The notes under the pieces: model-generated | What the model saw: only the letters and a program-made list of their open reading frames with translations | Databases searched by the model: none | What the model was told of the DNA's origin: nothing | Shown here: piece by piece, positions 1-17,121 of the stretch | Position numbering within the stretch: position 1 is the stretch's first letter | Layout: every line of letters begins with the position of its first letter | Position numbers and translations under genes: made by a program | Assembly (NCBI RefSeq): GCF_900176645.1 | Contig: NZ_FXAN01000076.1 | Location: forward strand, 1 to 38,869 | DNA length: 38,869 nucleotides | Direction of reading: 5' to 3' | Source: Burkholderia singularis | Lineage (GTDB): Bacteria; Pseudomonadota; Gammaproteobacteria; Burkholderiales; Burkholderiaceae

Positions 1-198
1 ACGCCCCGAATAGCTCTGCCAATCCGTCACCGTCTTCGACAGCACCCCAGCCACGTCCACTTCCGTCAGCGGCGCCTGCGCTTTGTCGGGTGCGCTCGCC
101 CGCACACCGATCACGCCCGCCAAACCGAAGCCCGCGAATGCAACTGCGGCAACTCCGGCCAACACAATGCGAGAGCGGCGAGTATGCAAAATCTTCAT
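1..198 (-). CDS. RND/HlyD-type efflux periplasmic adaptor, N-terminal part only
   Basis: Only the first 66 residues are inside the window; the gene runs off the left edge. The protein opens with MKILHTRRSR, a positively charged start, followed by a hydrophobic segment (about residues 11-32) that would serve as a signal or membrane anchor. It ends with VTDWQSYSGR, which matches the beginning of the mature part of membrane fusion proteins that link an inner-membrane pump to an outer-membrane channel. An RND transporter gene would be expected further left; this cannot be seen. A GGGAA stretch lies about 8 bases before the ATG. The 262 bases between it and the MFS gene suggest its own promoter rather than tight coupling to that gene. 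Confidence 0.75.
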   Translation of the reverse strand, partial: MKILHTRRSRIVLAGVAAVAFAGFGLAGVIGVRASAPDKAQAPLTEVDVAGVLSKTVTDWQSYSGR

Positions 199-460
199 CT
201 CGGTATTTCCCGATCGATCGATATTTTTTTAAGTATTACTAACGTACTGAAATTTCGAAATGCCACACCGGTTTCGGCAAGCATTCGAGCATTCAGAACA
301 GCAGCCTGTGCCTCAGGCGCTCCGTGCCCCACACTGCAGCCGACCTGCCGCCATCGCGACAGAATCGGCATTCACTTCGAGTGCAACCAGCAACGTTGGC
401 ATGGCGCCGCCATCCCGCCGATCGGCGCAGAAGGCGTGCCAGACAACCAAACAATGCAGC

Positions 461-1681
461 TCAACCGTCTACCAACTCCCGCGTCGCAGCGCGGGCCGCC
501 TTTTTCCGGGCGGTAAGCAGCACGATGCCCAGCGAAACCGCTTCGAGCGCCGCGCCGATCAAACCGAGGCTGCCCACCCCTTGCCTGCTCAGCGCAAATC
601 CGCCCAGGGCAGAGCCCAACGAAAAGCCGATGTACATGAACGACGCATTCAACGAAAGTGCGACGGGCGCGACATTCACCCCGCCGATGCCGATGAGCCT
701 GGATTGCTGCGGCGGAATGAACCCCCAGACCGACGCACCCCACAGAATCACCGCAACGATCACCGGAACCACCGCAAGCGGCGGCGGAACATACGCATTG
801 ATCGCCGACAACGCCACGAACGCCGCCGTCAGCACGCTCAATGCAAGCACGATGACCCGATGCGACCCAAGCCTGTCGGTCAGGCGGCCGCCCGAGATCA
901 TCCCGGTCACGGCCGATACCCCCCAGACGAACAGCACGCCGCTCAGCAGCGATCCATGTACCTTCAGCGTGTCGCCGATATACGCCGCGATATACGTATA
1001 GACCGTGTATGCGCCGGCCGCCCATAGCATCGTCGACAGCAGCGCCATCAATACGGCGGGCCTGCTCGCCACTTGAATCCGCTGCGTCAGCGTCGCCGTC
1101 GGCAAGCCTTTGCCGAACCCTTTCGGCAGACCGAACAGCAGGCCCACAGTGCCGATCGCCCCGAGCACGGCCACGCTCGCGAACGTCGTGCGCCAACTGC
1201 CGAAACTCGCGATGATCGACCCGAAAGGCACGCCAAGCGCGATCGCGAGGCTGGAGCCGCCATTGACGATCGACAAGGCGCGCCCGCGCTGCTCAGGCGC
1301 GACCAGCGATCCGGCTACCGCATTGGCGTTCGGCAGGTAAAGTCCGGCAGCAAACGCCAGCAGGATTCGCGCGCCCATCAATTGGAAGAAGCTGGTCGAA
1401 TACCACGCCGCCACGTTGGCAACGGTGAATGCGGCAAGACTGAATATCAGCAGGATGCGCCGGTTGAGATTGCCCGTGAGCGTCGTGAGAATCGGCGAGC
1501 TGATCGCATAGGCGAATGCGAAAACCGTGACGAGCAACCCCGCGACGCCCACGCTGACCGACAGATCGCTGGAGATGCTCGGCAACAGCGGGGCGATCAT
1601 GAAACCCTCTGTCGATAGCGCGAACGCGCCTAGCGCCAGCCAATAGAGCGGACGTTTCGAATTGAGCTGAGCTGATTCCAT
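461..1681 (-). CDS. MFS transporter, DHA1/AraJ-like drug-efflux type
   Basis: About 406 residues, typical for a 12-helix major facilitator. Hydrophobic segments run from near residue 12 to 395. The first helix region reads ALSTEGFMIAPLLPSIS, a pattern common in DHA1 drug and sugar-efflux members, and the loop after helix 2 (ILTTLTGNLNRR) is the usual MFS signature position. I chose the ATG at 1681 because GGGAG lies 7 bases upstream; an in-frame TTG at 1693 overlaps that ribosome site. It lies downstream of and in the same direction as a TetR gene, 280 bases away, so TetR control of an exporter is a reasonable inference. Export of the product of the neighbouring biosynthetic region is possible but not shown. 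Confidence 0.85.
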   Translation of the reverse strand: MESAQLNSKRPLYWLALGAFALSTEGFMIAPLLPSISSDLSVSVGVAGLLVTVFAFAYAISSPILTTLTGNLNRRILLIFSLAAFTVANVAAWYSTSFFQLMGARILLAFAAGLYLPNANAVAGSLVAPEQRGRALSIVNGGSSLAIALGVPFGSIIASFGSWRTTFASVAVLGAIGTVGLLFGLPKGFGKGLPTATLTQRIQVASRPAVLMALLSTMLWAAGAYTVYTYIAAYIGDTLKVHGSLLSGVLFVWGVSAVTGMISGGRLTDRLGSHRVIVLALSVLTAAFVALSAINAYVPPPLAVVPVIVAVILWGASVWGFIPPQQSRLIGIGGVNVAPVALSLNASFMYIGFSLGSALGGFALSRQGVGSLGLIGAALEAVSLGIVLLTARKKAARAATRELVDG

Positions 1682-1961
1682 TGCATCTCCCAAAAAATAT
1701 CAAACTGGCCGGCATGCTGATCGCACAAGCCGCCGCGACCACCGTACCGAAATTCGCCGGACCTGGCTAAACGCAGCCTCGCCACCACGAGCATTTTGTT
1801 TAGTGATCCGAATTGATTGTTTCGGAGCAGCCGCTCGCCACAACGCCGCTTTACCGTGCTTCGATATCGATGCCTTCGTTTGAGCCGCAAGCTGCCCGAC
1901 CGGCCGACCGTTCACCCGCCGTATCGGCCCGGGCGCCCCCGCCCGTCAGCCGCCGGCGGCA

Positions 1962-2540
1962 TCAGTTGCGTTGTACGACTGTGTCCAGCCACTCGCAGAT
2001 CTGCTTGACCTCACGCCGGAGAAATACCTCATCGGAATAAGCGTTCGCCAGCATCGCGACGCCTTGCGTACGCGATAGCAGATGCATCGCCAACATATCG
2101 GCCTCGGCGTCGGCATCGTGGCCAAGCAGCACGAATTGCTCGCACAGCCACGCCCGAAACGCCGTAAACAGTTCGTTCGCCCGGTTCTGCGCAACATGAT
2201 CGAGCTTCGTCAGTTCGGCGCAAAGCGTACCGACCGGACAGCCGGAACGGATGATCTTGCCCCGGTTCACGATCAGCATGTTCGCGAAACGCTTGAGGCG
2301 GTCGAGCGGCTCCGGCCATTCGGCCTCCCACTCCTCCAGCATCGATTGGATGTTCACCTGACGCACGTCGATCACGGCGTCGAGGATCTCGTCCTTGGTT
2401 TTGAAGTGGTAGTAGAAATTGCCGCGCGAAATCTTCACCGCGTCCGCGATATCCGAGAAGGATGTGCGGCCGTAACCGTGCTGGTAAAACAACTCATCGG
2501 CGGAATTGACGATGAGATCGCGGGTTGCTTCGGCTTTCAT
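1962..2540 (-). CDS. TetR/AcrR-family transcriptional regulator
   Basis: About 192 residues. The N-terminal helix-turn-helix spans about residues 8-55, with the family pattern GYGRTSFSDIADAVKISRGN followed by FYYHFKTKDEIL. The C-terminal ligand-binding half resembles the group of TetR proteins with a CPVGTLCAEL segment. I chose the ATG at 2540 because AAAGGTG sits about 7 bases upstream; an in-frame GTG at 2546 is too close to that site. Its promoter (2665-2693) is overlapped by a long inverted repeat, so autoregulation is likely. The same repeat may also govern the divergent LysR gene. The MFS gene downstream is a plausible target. Confidence 0.9.
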   Translation of the reverse strand: MKAEATRDLIVNSADELFYQHGYGRTSFSDIADAVKISRGNFYYHFKTKDEILDAVIDVRQVNIQSMLEEWEAEWPEPLDRLKRFANMLIVNRGKIIRSGCPVGTLCAELTKLDHVAQNRANELFTAFRAWLCEQFVLLGHDADAEADMLAMHLLSRTQGVAMLANAYSDEVFLRREVKQICEWLDTVVQRN

Positions 2541-2636
2541 GAACACACCTTTGTGTTGCCGGGCGCCACGCGGAACAAGCCCGGCGATGCGTCCATCTGC
2601 CGAACCGTCCGTGTTGCCCTGATTTTGCGCAGCGAA

Positions 2637-2686
2637 ATTAGGATTCTCGTCCTACAATGCCTGCATACTAGGACGCTCGACCTAAT
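2637..2686. promoter_or_regulatory. Inverted-repeat operator candidate between tetR and lysR genes
   Basis: Two 23-base arms (2637-2659 and 2664-2686) are inverted copies matching at 17 of 23 positions and separated by 4 bases. Each arm contains ATTAGG at its outer end and a CGTCCTA/TAGGACG block. The repeat covers the -10 and spacer of the minus-strand tetR promoter, as expected for a repressor site. Confidence 0.65.
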
Positions 2687-2693
2687 CCGTCAA
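2665..2693 (-). promoter_or_regulatory. Sigma-70-type promoter for the tetR gene
   Basis: Read on the minus strand: TTGACG (2693-2688), a 17-base spacer, then TAGTAT (2670-2665). Spacing is optimal and both hexamers are close to consensus. The start codon lies about 125 bases downstream at 2540. Confidence 0.7.
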
Positions 2694-2810
2694 GAACCCT
2701 CGGGAAGCGCAACCGCGTCCGATGGCTCCCGGCCACCACCCAGCCCGCAGCGGACCGCGAAGCGACCGCGGCCTCTGTTTGCGGCCAAAAATAGAGACAG
2801 GGACTGTCCA

Positions 2811-3749
2811 ATGGACTACTTACAGTCGATACGTACCTTCGTCCGGATCGCCGAACTCGGCAATTATTCCCGGGCCGCGAAGTCAATGAATATCTCCAAC
2901 TCGCTGGCGACGCGGCAGATCGCGTCGCTCGAGCATCATCTGAACGCCCGCCTGTTCCAGCGCAGCACGCGACGTCTGTCCCTGACCGAGCAGGGGCGGG
3001 CCTATCTCGAATGTGTGCGCGAAGTGCTTCGAGATATCGAGCGCGCCGAGCAATTGGTCGCGACCAACTCGCACCCACCTGCAGGCACGCTGCGTATCGT
3101 GGCACCGGTCACGTTCGGGCTGCACGGCTTTTCGTCGATGCTCAATGCTTATACGCAACGCTATCCGCAGGTCACGCTGGACGTCACGCTGACGGACCGG
3201 CAGGTCAGCCTGATCGACGAGCGCTTCGACGTGGGCCTGCTCACCGGCAGGCAGACGACGGGCGACCGCATCGTCAGGCGCCGTTTGATCACCCATCACA
3301 TGACGGTTTGCGCATCGCCGGGCTATCTGCGCCGATACGGCCTGCCGAGCCATCCCGCGGAATTGTCGACGCACGCGTGGCTGCATCTGCCATGCGAGCG
3401 GCACGTGGACCAATTGGAATTCTCCGGGCCACACGGGCCGGTGCGCGTGAGCTTCAACAACGCCGCGCGAACCAATAACGCGGATATGCTGCGGCAGTTC
3501 GCGCTATTGGAGATGGGGATCGCGATCCTGCCGCGCTATCTGGTCAACGACGATCTCGCCCGCGGCACGCTCGCCAGCCTGCTGGACGACTACCGGTTGC
3601 CGTGCGTCGGCATCGATCTCGTTTATCCGTCGCAATATTTTCCGCCGAAGGTGCGCGCGTTCGTCGATCACCTGAACGAATTCGTGCGCAACGACGGGCA
3701 GGATTCCAGCAACCGTTCTGATCAAAGCGCGGCGGAGACGGTCGCGTGA
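2811..3749 (+). CDS. LysR-family transcriptional regulator
   Basis: About 312 residues, the normal LysR length. The winged helix-turn-helix occupies residues 1-60 (MDYLQSIRTFVRIAELGNYS, then ARLFQRSTRRLSLTEQG). The effector domain follows from about residue 90 (GTLRIVAPVTFG). The open frame continues upstream to 2082, but that part is shadow coding over the tetR gene; the start at 2811 gives a canonical LysR N-terminus. It is divergent from tetR and convergent with the thioesterase gene, whose end is 46 bases away. LysR proteins usually control a divergent gene; here that would be tetR, so its target is uncertain. It could act on the biosynthetic operon whose distal end it faces. Confidence 0.9.
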   Translation: MDYLQSIRTFVRIAELGNYSRAAKSMNISNSLATRQIASLEHHLNARLFQRSTRRLSLTEQGRAYLECVREVLRDIERAEQLVATNSHPPAGTLRIVAPVTFGLHGFSSMLNAYTQRYPQVTLDVTLTDRQVSLIDERFDVGLLTGRQTTGDRIVRRRLITHHMTVCASPGYLRRYGLPSHPAELSTHAWLHLPCERHVDQLEFSGPHGPVRVSFNNAARTNNADMLRQFALLEMGIAILPRYLVNDDLARGTLASLLDDYRLPCVGIDLVYPSQYFPPKVRAFVDHLNEFVRNDGQDSSNRSDQSAAETVA

Positions 3750-3794
3750 CCGGCGAGGTCAATCAACGAACGCGCTGCCCGGCGAGCGGCCCCG

Positions 3795-4241
3795 CTATCG
3801 TGCGGCGTCCGCCCGCCGGATAAAGCAGGTGGCCGTCGCCAACGCGATCTTCTTGCCGTCCGCCGTCGACAGCACGCCCTCGGCCACGCCCAGGCTTCTG
3901 GATAAGTGAACGACCTTGCCCTCGGCAATCAGGTCGACAGACTGCGGCGCCGGACGCAGCATCTTGACGTTCAAATCGATCGTCGCGTAGCCGACGCCGG
4001 CATCGAGCATCGTGTGAACGGCGCAGCCCGTAACCGTATCGAGCACGGTCGCCACAAAACCGCCGTGCACGGCGCCCTGCGAATTCAGGTGCCGCTCGTC
4101 GGCGCGAGCTGTCACTTTTACGTAGCCGGCTTCGATGAGTTCCGCGCGCATCGGCGTCGTCGTCCACATCGGGGCATGCGGCAATTCGCCGGCTGCCGCC
4201 GCGCGCAACATCTGCAGTCCGGACATCGGGATTTGAGCCAT
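3795..4241 (-). CDS. PaaI-type hotdog-fold thioesterase
   Basis: 148 residues, one hotdog domain. The motif AVHGGFVATVLDTVTGCA (about residues 57-74) is the PaaI/YdiI signature in which HGG and the following acidic residue form the acyl-CoA thioesterase site. The later strand TIDLNVKMLRP is also typical. AGAGG lies 7 bases before the ATG. It follows the aconitase gene by 105 bases in the same direction, so it may be the last gene of the long minus-strand operon and could act as an editing or release thioesterase. An unrelated housekeeping acyl-CoA thioesterase is equally possible. Confidence 0.85.
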   Translation of the reverse strand: MAQIPMSGLQMLRAAAAGELPHAPMWTTTPMRAELIEAGYVKVTARADERHLNSQGAVHGGFVATVLDTVTGCAVHTMLDAGVGYATIDLNVKMLRPAPQSVDLIAEGKVVHLSRSLGVAEGVLSTADGKKIALATATCFIRRADAAR

Positions 4242-4346
4242 GCTCAGCCTCTGCGCGTTAATCGGCCATTCGGATTGACGGCGTCGATTCCAGAGCGTAA
4301 TGGTACGCCGGATTCGATGCGCAACACGCGCGGGCGGCGGCGTCGT

Positions 4347-7046
4347 TCAATCGCGCGGCGCGATGCTTTTCGCAAAGATCGCGCGCAACACGCCGCCTTC
4401 GCGCACGTAGCGCCATTCCGCCGCAGTATCGATGCGCAGCGTACCGACGACTCTGGCGATTTCATCTCCGTTGCGGCTAACCGTGACGGTCGCGGGCGGA
4501 CGCGGCGCGCGCGCGGCCGAATCGAATTCGATATCGACGCGCTCGGAGCCATCCCATGCCAGCGCGTCGAGCGCGCCCGACGCGCCGATCTCGATCGGCA
4601 GCACGCCCATCAGCGCGAGATTGCTGCGATGGATGCGCTCGAAGCTCTTGGCCACCACCGCCGCGACGCCGAGCAGCGACGTGCCCTTCGCCGCCCAGTC
4701 ACGCGCGCTGCCGCAACCGTAGAGCGCGCCGGCGACGATCACGCTGGGCGCGCGGTCGGCGAGATTTTCCATCGCGACGTCGAACAGGCTACGCACCGCG
4801 CCGTCGCGCGCCGAACGCGCGAGAGGGCCGGCGCCGAGACCCGTCAGCCGGTTTTGCAGGCGCGGATTCGCGAACGTGCCCCGGATCATCACGTGGTGAT
4901 TGCAGCGGCGCGCGCCGTAGCTGTTGAATTCGTGCGGCGCCACGCCCTGCTCGCGCAGATAGCGTGCCGCGTCGCTATCGGCGGCGATCTCGCCGACCGG
5001 GCTGATGTGGTCGGTCGTTACGTTGTCGCCGAACACGCCCAGCACGCGCGCGCCGCGAATCGGGCCGAATGGCGCCGACACGCCGGACACTCGCTCGAAG
5101 AACGGCGGCTCGACGAAATAGCCGGACGTTTTGCGCCACTGGAACACCATGCCCACCGGGGCTTCGATTTGCTGCCACGCGGCGTCCGGATCTGAATCGG
5201 CGTGGATGTTGCGATCGCCGGGGTTGTCGCTGACGTCGCCGCGCTCGCGCAGCGCGCCGCCAGGTTCGCGCGGATAGAGACCGGCATAAGCGTGCTCATC
5301 GACCACCTCGCCGACAAGCGCATCGATTTCCGATTTGTCCGGCCACAGCTGCGCGAGGAAAACGGGCGCGCCCGACGAATCGAACGCGAGCGGCTGCGTA
5401 TCGAAGTCGATGGAAATGGTGCCCGCCAACGCATAAGCGACGACGAGCGCGGGGTTCGCCAGATAATTGGCCTTGATCGACCGGTGGATTCTTCCGTCGA
5501 AGTTCCGATTTCCGGACAGCACCGCCGCCACCGACAAATCGCGCTCGCCGATAGCCGCTTCGACGCCCTCGGCAAGCGCGCCGGTATTGCCGACGCACGA
5601 CGCGCACCCGTATGCGGCGACGAAAAAGCCGAGCCGCTGCAACGCGTCGAGCAAGCCGGCGCGCTCGAGGTAGCGCGTCACCGCGCGAGAGCCGGGCGCG
5701 AGCACGGTCTTCACATAGGATGGCGGGCGCAATCCGCGCGCAAGCGCGCGTTGCGCGAGCAGGCCAGCCGCCAGCATCGCCGCCGGATTGGCGGTGTTGG
5801 TGCAGGACGTGATCGCGGCCAGCACGACGGCGCCGTGATCGAGCCGGGCGGGTGCCTGCGCCGGTCGCCCGGCGGCGGCGCTGCTGGCGCTCACCTGCGC
5901 GAGCGTGAGCTTCTGATGCGGCCGGGATGGACCGGCCAGCGTGGGCCGCACGCTGGACAAATCGACATCGACGACCGCCGAATAATCGAACGGCTCGGCG
6001 TCGGGAATCCCGAACAGCCCCTGCTCGATGCAGTACGCTCGGATCATCTCGACCTGCTCGGCCGAACGCCCGGTTTGCCGCAAGTAGGCGAGCGTGGCGT
6101 CGTCGATCCCCCAATACGCGCTCGTCGCGCCATACTCCGGCGCCATGTTCGCGATCGTCGCGCGATCCGGCAGCGACAGGCCGCGCGCCCCCGGACCGAC
6201 GAATTCGAGCAATTTGCCGACCACGCCGAATTCGCGCAGCGCGTGCGTCAGGTGCAGCGCGATATCGGTCGCATACACCCGGCCGTCGGGCCGCCCCGTC
6301 AGCCGCACCGCGACGATATCCGGCACGCGCTGATAAAGCGGCTCGCCGAGCAGCGCGATCTCGGCCTCGAGGCCGCCCACGCCCCAGCCGAGCACACCCA
6401 GGCCGTTGATCATCGTCGTGTGCGAATCGGTGCCGACAATCGTTTCGGGATAAATCCAGCCGTCGCGCTGCACGACCACGTCGGCGAGAAACTCGAGGTT
6501 GACCTGATGAACGATACCGCGCCCCGGCGGCACCACGCGCACGTTCCGGAACGCCTGCGCGGCCCATTTGACGAACTCGAAGCGCTCGGCATTGAGCCGA
6601 TGTTCGGCGGCGAGATTGGCCTGCCGCGCGTGCGCATCGCCATAGGCATCGACGACGACCGAATGATCGATGACGAGATCGACCGGCAACGCCGGCTGAA
6701 CGGCCTGCGGCCGCGCGCCCGCCCGCACGGCCGCGCTGCGCATGGCCGCGAGGTCGCCTAACAGCGGAATGCCGGATGCGTCCTGCAGCAGCACGCGCGA
6801 CACCCAGAGCGCGATGTCGTGGCTGCACCCCGGACGCCAGTCGAGTATCGCGTGCGCTTGTTGCGCCGTGGCGGCCGTGCCGTCGCAGCGGCGCAATGCG
6901 GCTTCTAGCAGGATGCGTATCGACGCCGGAAAGCGGCTCACCTGCGCATGGCTGCGCGCCACCTCGCGCAGCGACACGAAGCGTGCGCGCGAGCCGTCCG
7001 GCAGCGGCATGGGAAACGTCTGATGGAAATGGCTGAAGTGCGTCAT
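4347..7046 (-). CDS. AcnA/IRP-type aconitate hydratase family enzyme, probably pathway-specific
   Basis: 899 residues, the usual AcnA length, with all four aconitase domains. The 4Fe-4S ligands are present: one cysteine in SCTNTANP (about residue 415) and two in GCASCVGN (about 480-484). GTDSHTTMINGLGVLGWGVG and the swivel-domain block KGTSLLGVAAVVAKSFERIH are intact. Two normally constant sites differ: the usual GSRRGNHEVM reads GARRCNHHVM, and the usual GSSRDW reads GSARDW, changing one of the two active-site serines to alanine while keeping the first serine and the arginine. This suggests an isomerase for a substrate other than citrate. It follows the nitroreductase by 61 bases. No clear ribosome site precedes the chosen ATG, so translation may depend on upstream reading. 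A true housekeeping aconitase cannot be excluded. Confidence 0.9.
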   Translation of the reverse strand: MTHFSHFHQTFPMPLPDGSRARFVSLREVARSHAQVSRFPASIRILLEAALRRCDGTAATAQQAHAILDWRPGCSHDIALWVSRVLLQDASGIPLLGDLAAMRSAAVRAGARPQAVQPALPVDLVIDHSVVVDAYGDAHARQANLAAEHRLNAERFEFVKWAAQAFRNVRVVPPGRGIVHQVNLEFLADVVVQRDGWIYPETIVGTDSHTTMINGLGVLGWGVGGLEAEIALLGEPLYQRVPDIVAVRLTGRPDGRVYATDIALHLTHALREFGVVGKLLEFVGPGARGLSLPDRATIANMAPEYGATSAYWGIDDATLAYLRQTGRSAEQVEMIRAYCIEQGLFGIPDAEPFDYSAVVDVDLSSVRPTLAGPSRPHQKLTLAQVSASSAAAGRPAQAPARLDHGAVVLAAITSCTNTANPAAMLAAGLLAQRALARGLRPPSYVKTVLAPGSRAVTRYLERAGLLDALQRLGFFVAAYGCASCVGNTGALAEGVEAAIGERDLSVAAVLSGNRNFDGRIHRSIKANYLANPALVVAYALAGTISIDFDTQPLAFDSSGAPVFLAQLWPDKSEIDALVGEVVDEHAYAGLYPREPGGALRERGDVSDNPGDRNIHADSDPDAAWQQIEAPVGMVFQWRKTSGYFVEPPFFERVSGVSAPFGPIRGARVLGVFGDNVTTDHISPVGEIAADSDAARYLREQGVAPHEFNSYGARRCNHHVMIRGTFANPRLQNRLTGLGAGPLARSARDGAVRSLFDVAMENLADRAPSVIVAGALYGCGSARDWAAKGTSLLGVAAVVAKSFERIHRSNLALMGVLPIEIGASGALDALAWDGSERVDIEFDSAARAPRPPATVTVSRNGDEIARVVGTLRIDTAAEWRYVREGGVLRAIFAKSIAPRD

Positions 7047-7107
7047 GGAGCGTGATCTGTCAGGAGGCGTGCGCGAATCGGATCGGATCGAATAGGCCCG
7101 CCTTGTC

Positions 7108-7692
7108 TTACGCGGTGACCGTCGCCGGCTTCCATCGGCTCACCAGCTTGCCCAGCTCCGGCCGGCTGCGCTCGGGCAGCTCGCCGCGTGCTTGGCCCAG
7201 ATGCACGAAACCGATCACCTGTTCGTTCGGCATCAGGCCCAGCAACGCGGCGACTTCGGGATCGTAAGCCGCCCAGCCCGTCAGCCATTGCGCGCCGAGC
7301 CCGATTTGCGATGCGCCGAGCAGCAGGTTGTACGCGACGCAGCCGGCGCTGAGCTGCTGCTCCAGCACCGGCACCTTGTGCGCGGGATCGATACGCGCGA
7401 TCACGGCGATTACGAGCGGCGCGAACGTATAGCGCAACCGCTCTTTTTCCTGCTGAGCGGCGGACAATCCGGGCTCCCGGCGCAGCGCCCGTTCGACGAG
7501 CCGCTCGCCGAAGTCCAGCTTGGCCTCGCCTTCGAGCAGAATCAGCCGAAACGGTTCGAGCTTGCCGTGATCCGGCACGCGAATGGCGGCCTCCAGCAGA
7601 CGATTCAGCGTCGCAGGATCGGGGGCTGAGCCGCCGAGTTGACGAATCGGCGTGGAGCGCCGCTTGAGAAGAGGAGCAAGAAAATCGGTCAT
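7108..7692 (-). CDS. Nitroreductase-family FMN oxidoreductase, YdjA-like
   Basis: About 194 residues from the ATG at 7692. An ATG at 7725 would add 11 residues, but MTDFLAPLLKRRSTP is the usual family start. The RRSTP segment binds the FMN phosphate. ALRREPG, the APLVIAVIARI strand, and QQLSAGCVAYNLLLGASQIGLGAQW follow the YdjA pattern, as does YDPEVAALLGLMPNEQVIGF. Such proteins reduce nitro groups, enones or other acceptors with NAD(P)H. It sits 122 bases after the NTF2-like gene and 61 bases before the aconitase gene, on the same strand. In context it could reduce an unsaturated or N-oxidised intermediate; this is inference. Confidence 0.88.
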   Translation of the reverse strand: MTDFLAPLLKRRSTPIRQLGGSAPDPATLNRLLEAAIRVPDHGKLEPFRLILLEGEAKLDFGERLVERALRREPGLSAAQQEKERLRYTFAPLVIAVIARIDPAHKVPVLEQQLSAGCVAYNLLLGASQIGLGAQWLTGWAAYDPEVAALLGLMPNEQVIGFVHLGQARGELPERSRPELGKLVSRWKPATVTA

Positions 7693-8550
7693 GAGCGAAT
7701 CAGCCTCGTGGGATTTCGTTTGCATGCGTCATCGTGCCGACGGCGGCCGGCTGAAATTTGCCGCGGCGGCGGCGCACCGGAATGGCCCGCCGGTGCGCCG
7801 CCGCGCCGCGAACGCTACGCGTCGCCGTAAAACGACGCATCCAGATAGCCGCCCAAGCGGCTTCGGAGATGATCGCGAAACAGCACCATGCTCGGCCACG
7901 GTTGCATGAAGGCGGTCCATTCGTCGATGCGCTCGCCGCTATCGAGATGCGCGATGCTGACGATTTCGAGCGGCAAGCGCTTCGACGTGAAGGCCCGCAG
8001 AAAATGCGCGCCGTTGCGCAACGCCGGGCCGTATTCGCATTCGCCGTACACCGCGCCCGCATGACCGAGCACGTGAGACACGGCGGCCGCTCCGTACACC
8101 GGCCGCACGAACGCCGGACCGTGGAAAACGGCCTCGTCGCTCAACGGAAACGGCAACCGCCGGGGCACGGGCTCGCTGGCGGCCGCCTCGGCGGAGCCGG
8201 CCGGATCGAGCGTGCGCTCCTCGTTCCATGCCGTCATCACACGCCGCAACCGGTCCCGCCAGGGACCGAGCCATTGCAGCGGCCGCACCGCGACGCGCAC
8301 GTCGTCGATCATCCCGTCGGCGTTCGTCAGCGCGAGCGTCACGCCTTCGATGCGCCGATCTGGCTTGCCGGCGCGCCATGCCACGGCAGCGGCGGCGTCG
8401 CCGCGGAATTCGAGGTACGCGCTGGCTTCGTCGCCGAGCGCCTCCTCGAGATGACCGAGGCTGCGCACGACCGCGTCCGCGCCCTCGATCCGTTCACGCA
8501 GAAACGGATGCGCGAGCCGGGCTTCGGGCGCAAGCCCGCGCGTGGCCGCC

Positions 8551-17100
<8,550 letters not shown>

Positions 17101-17121
17101 GAAAGAGACTCCTCTTCCGGT

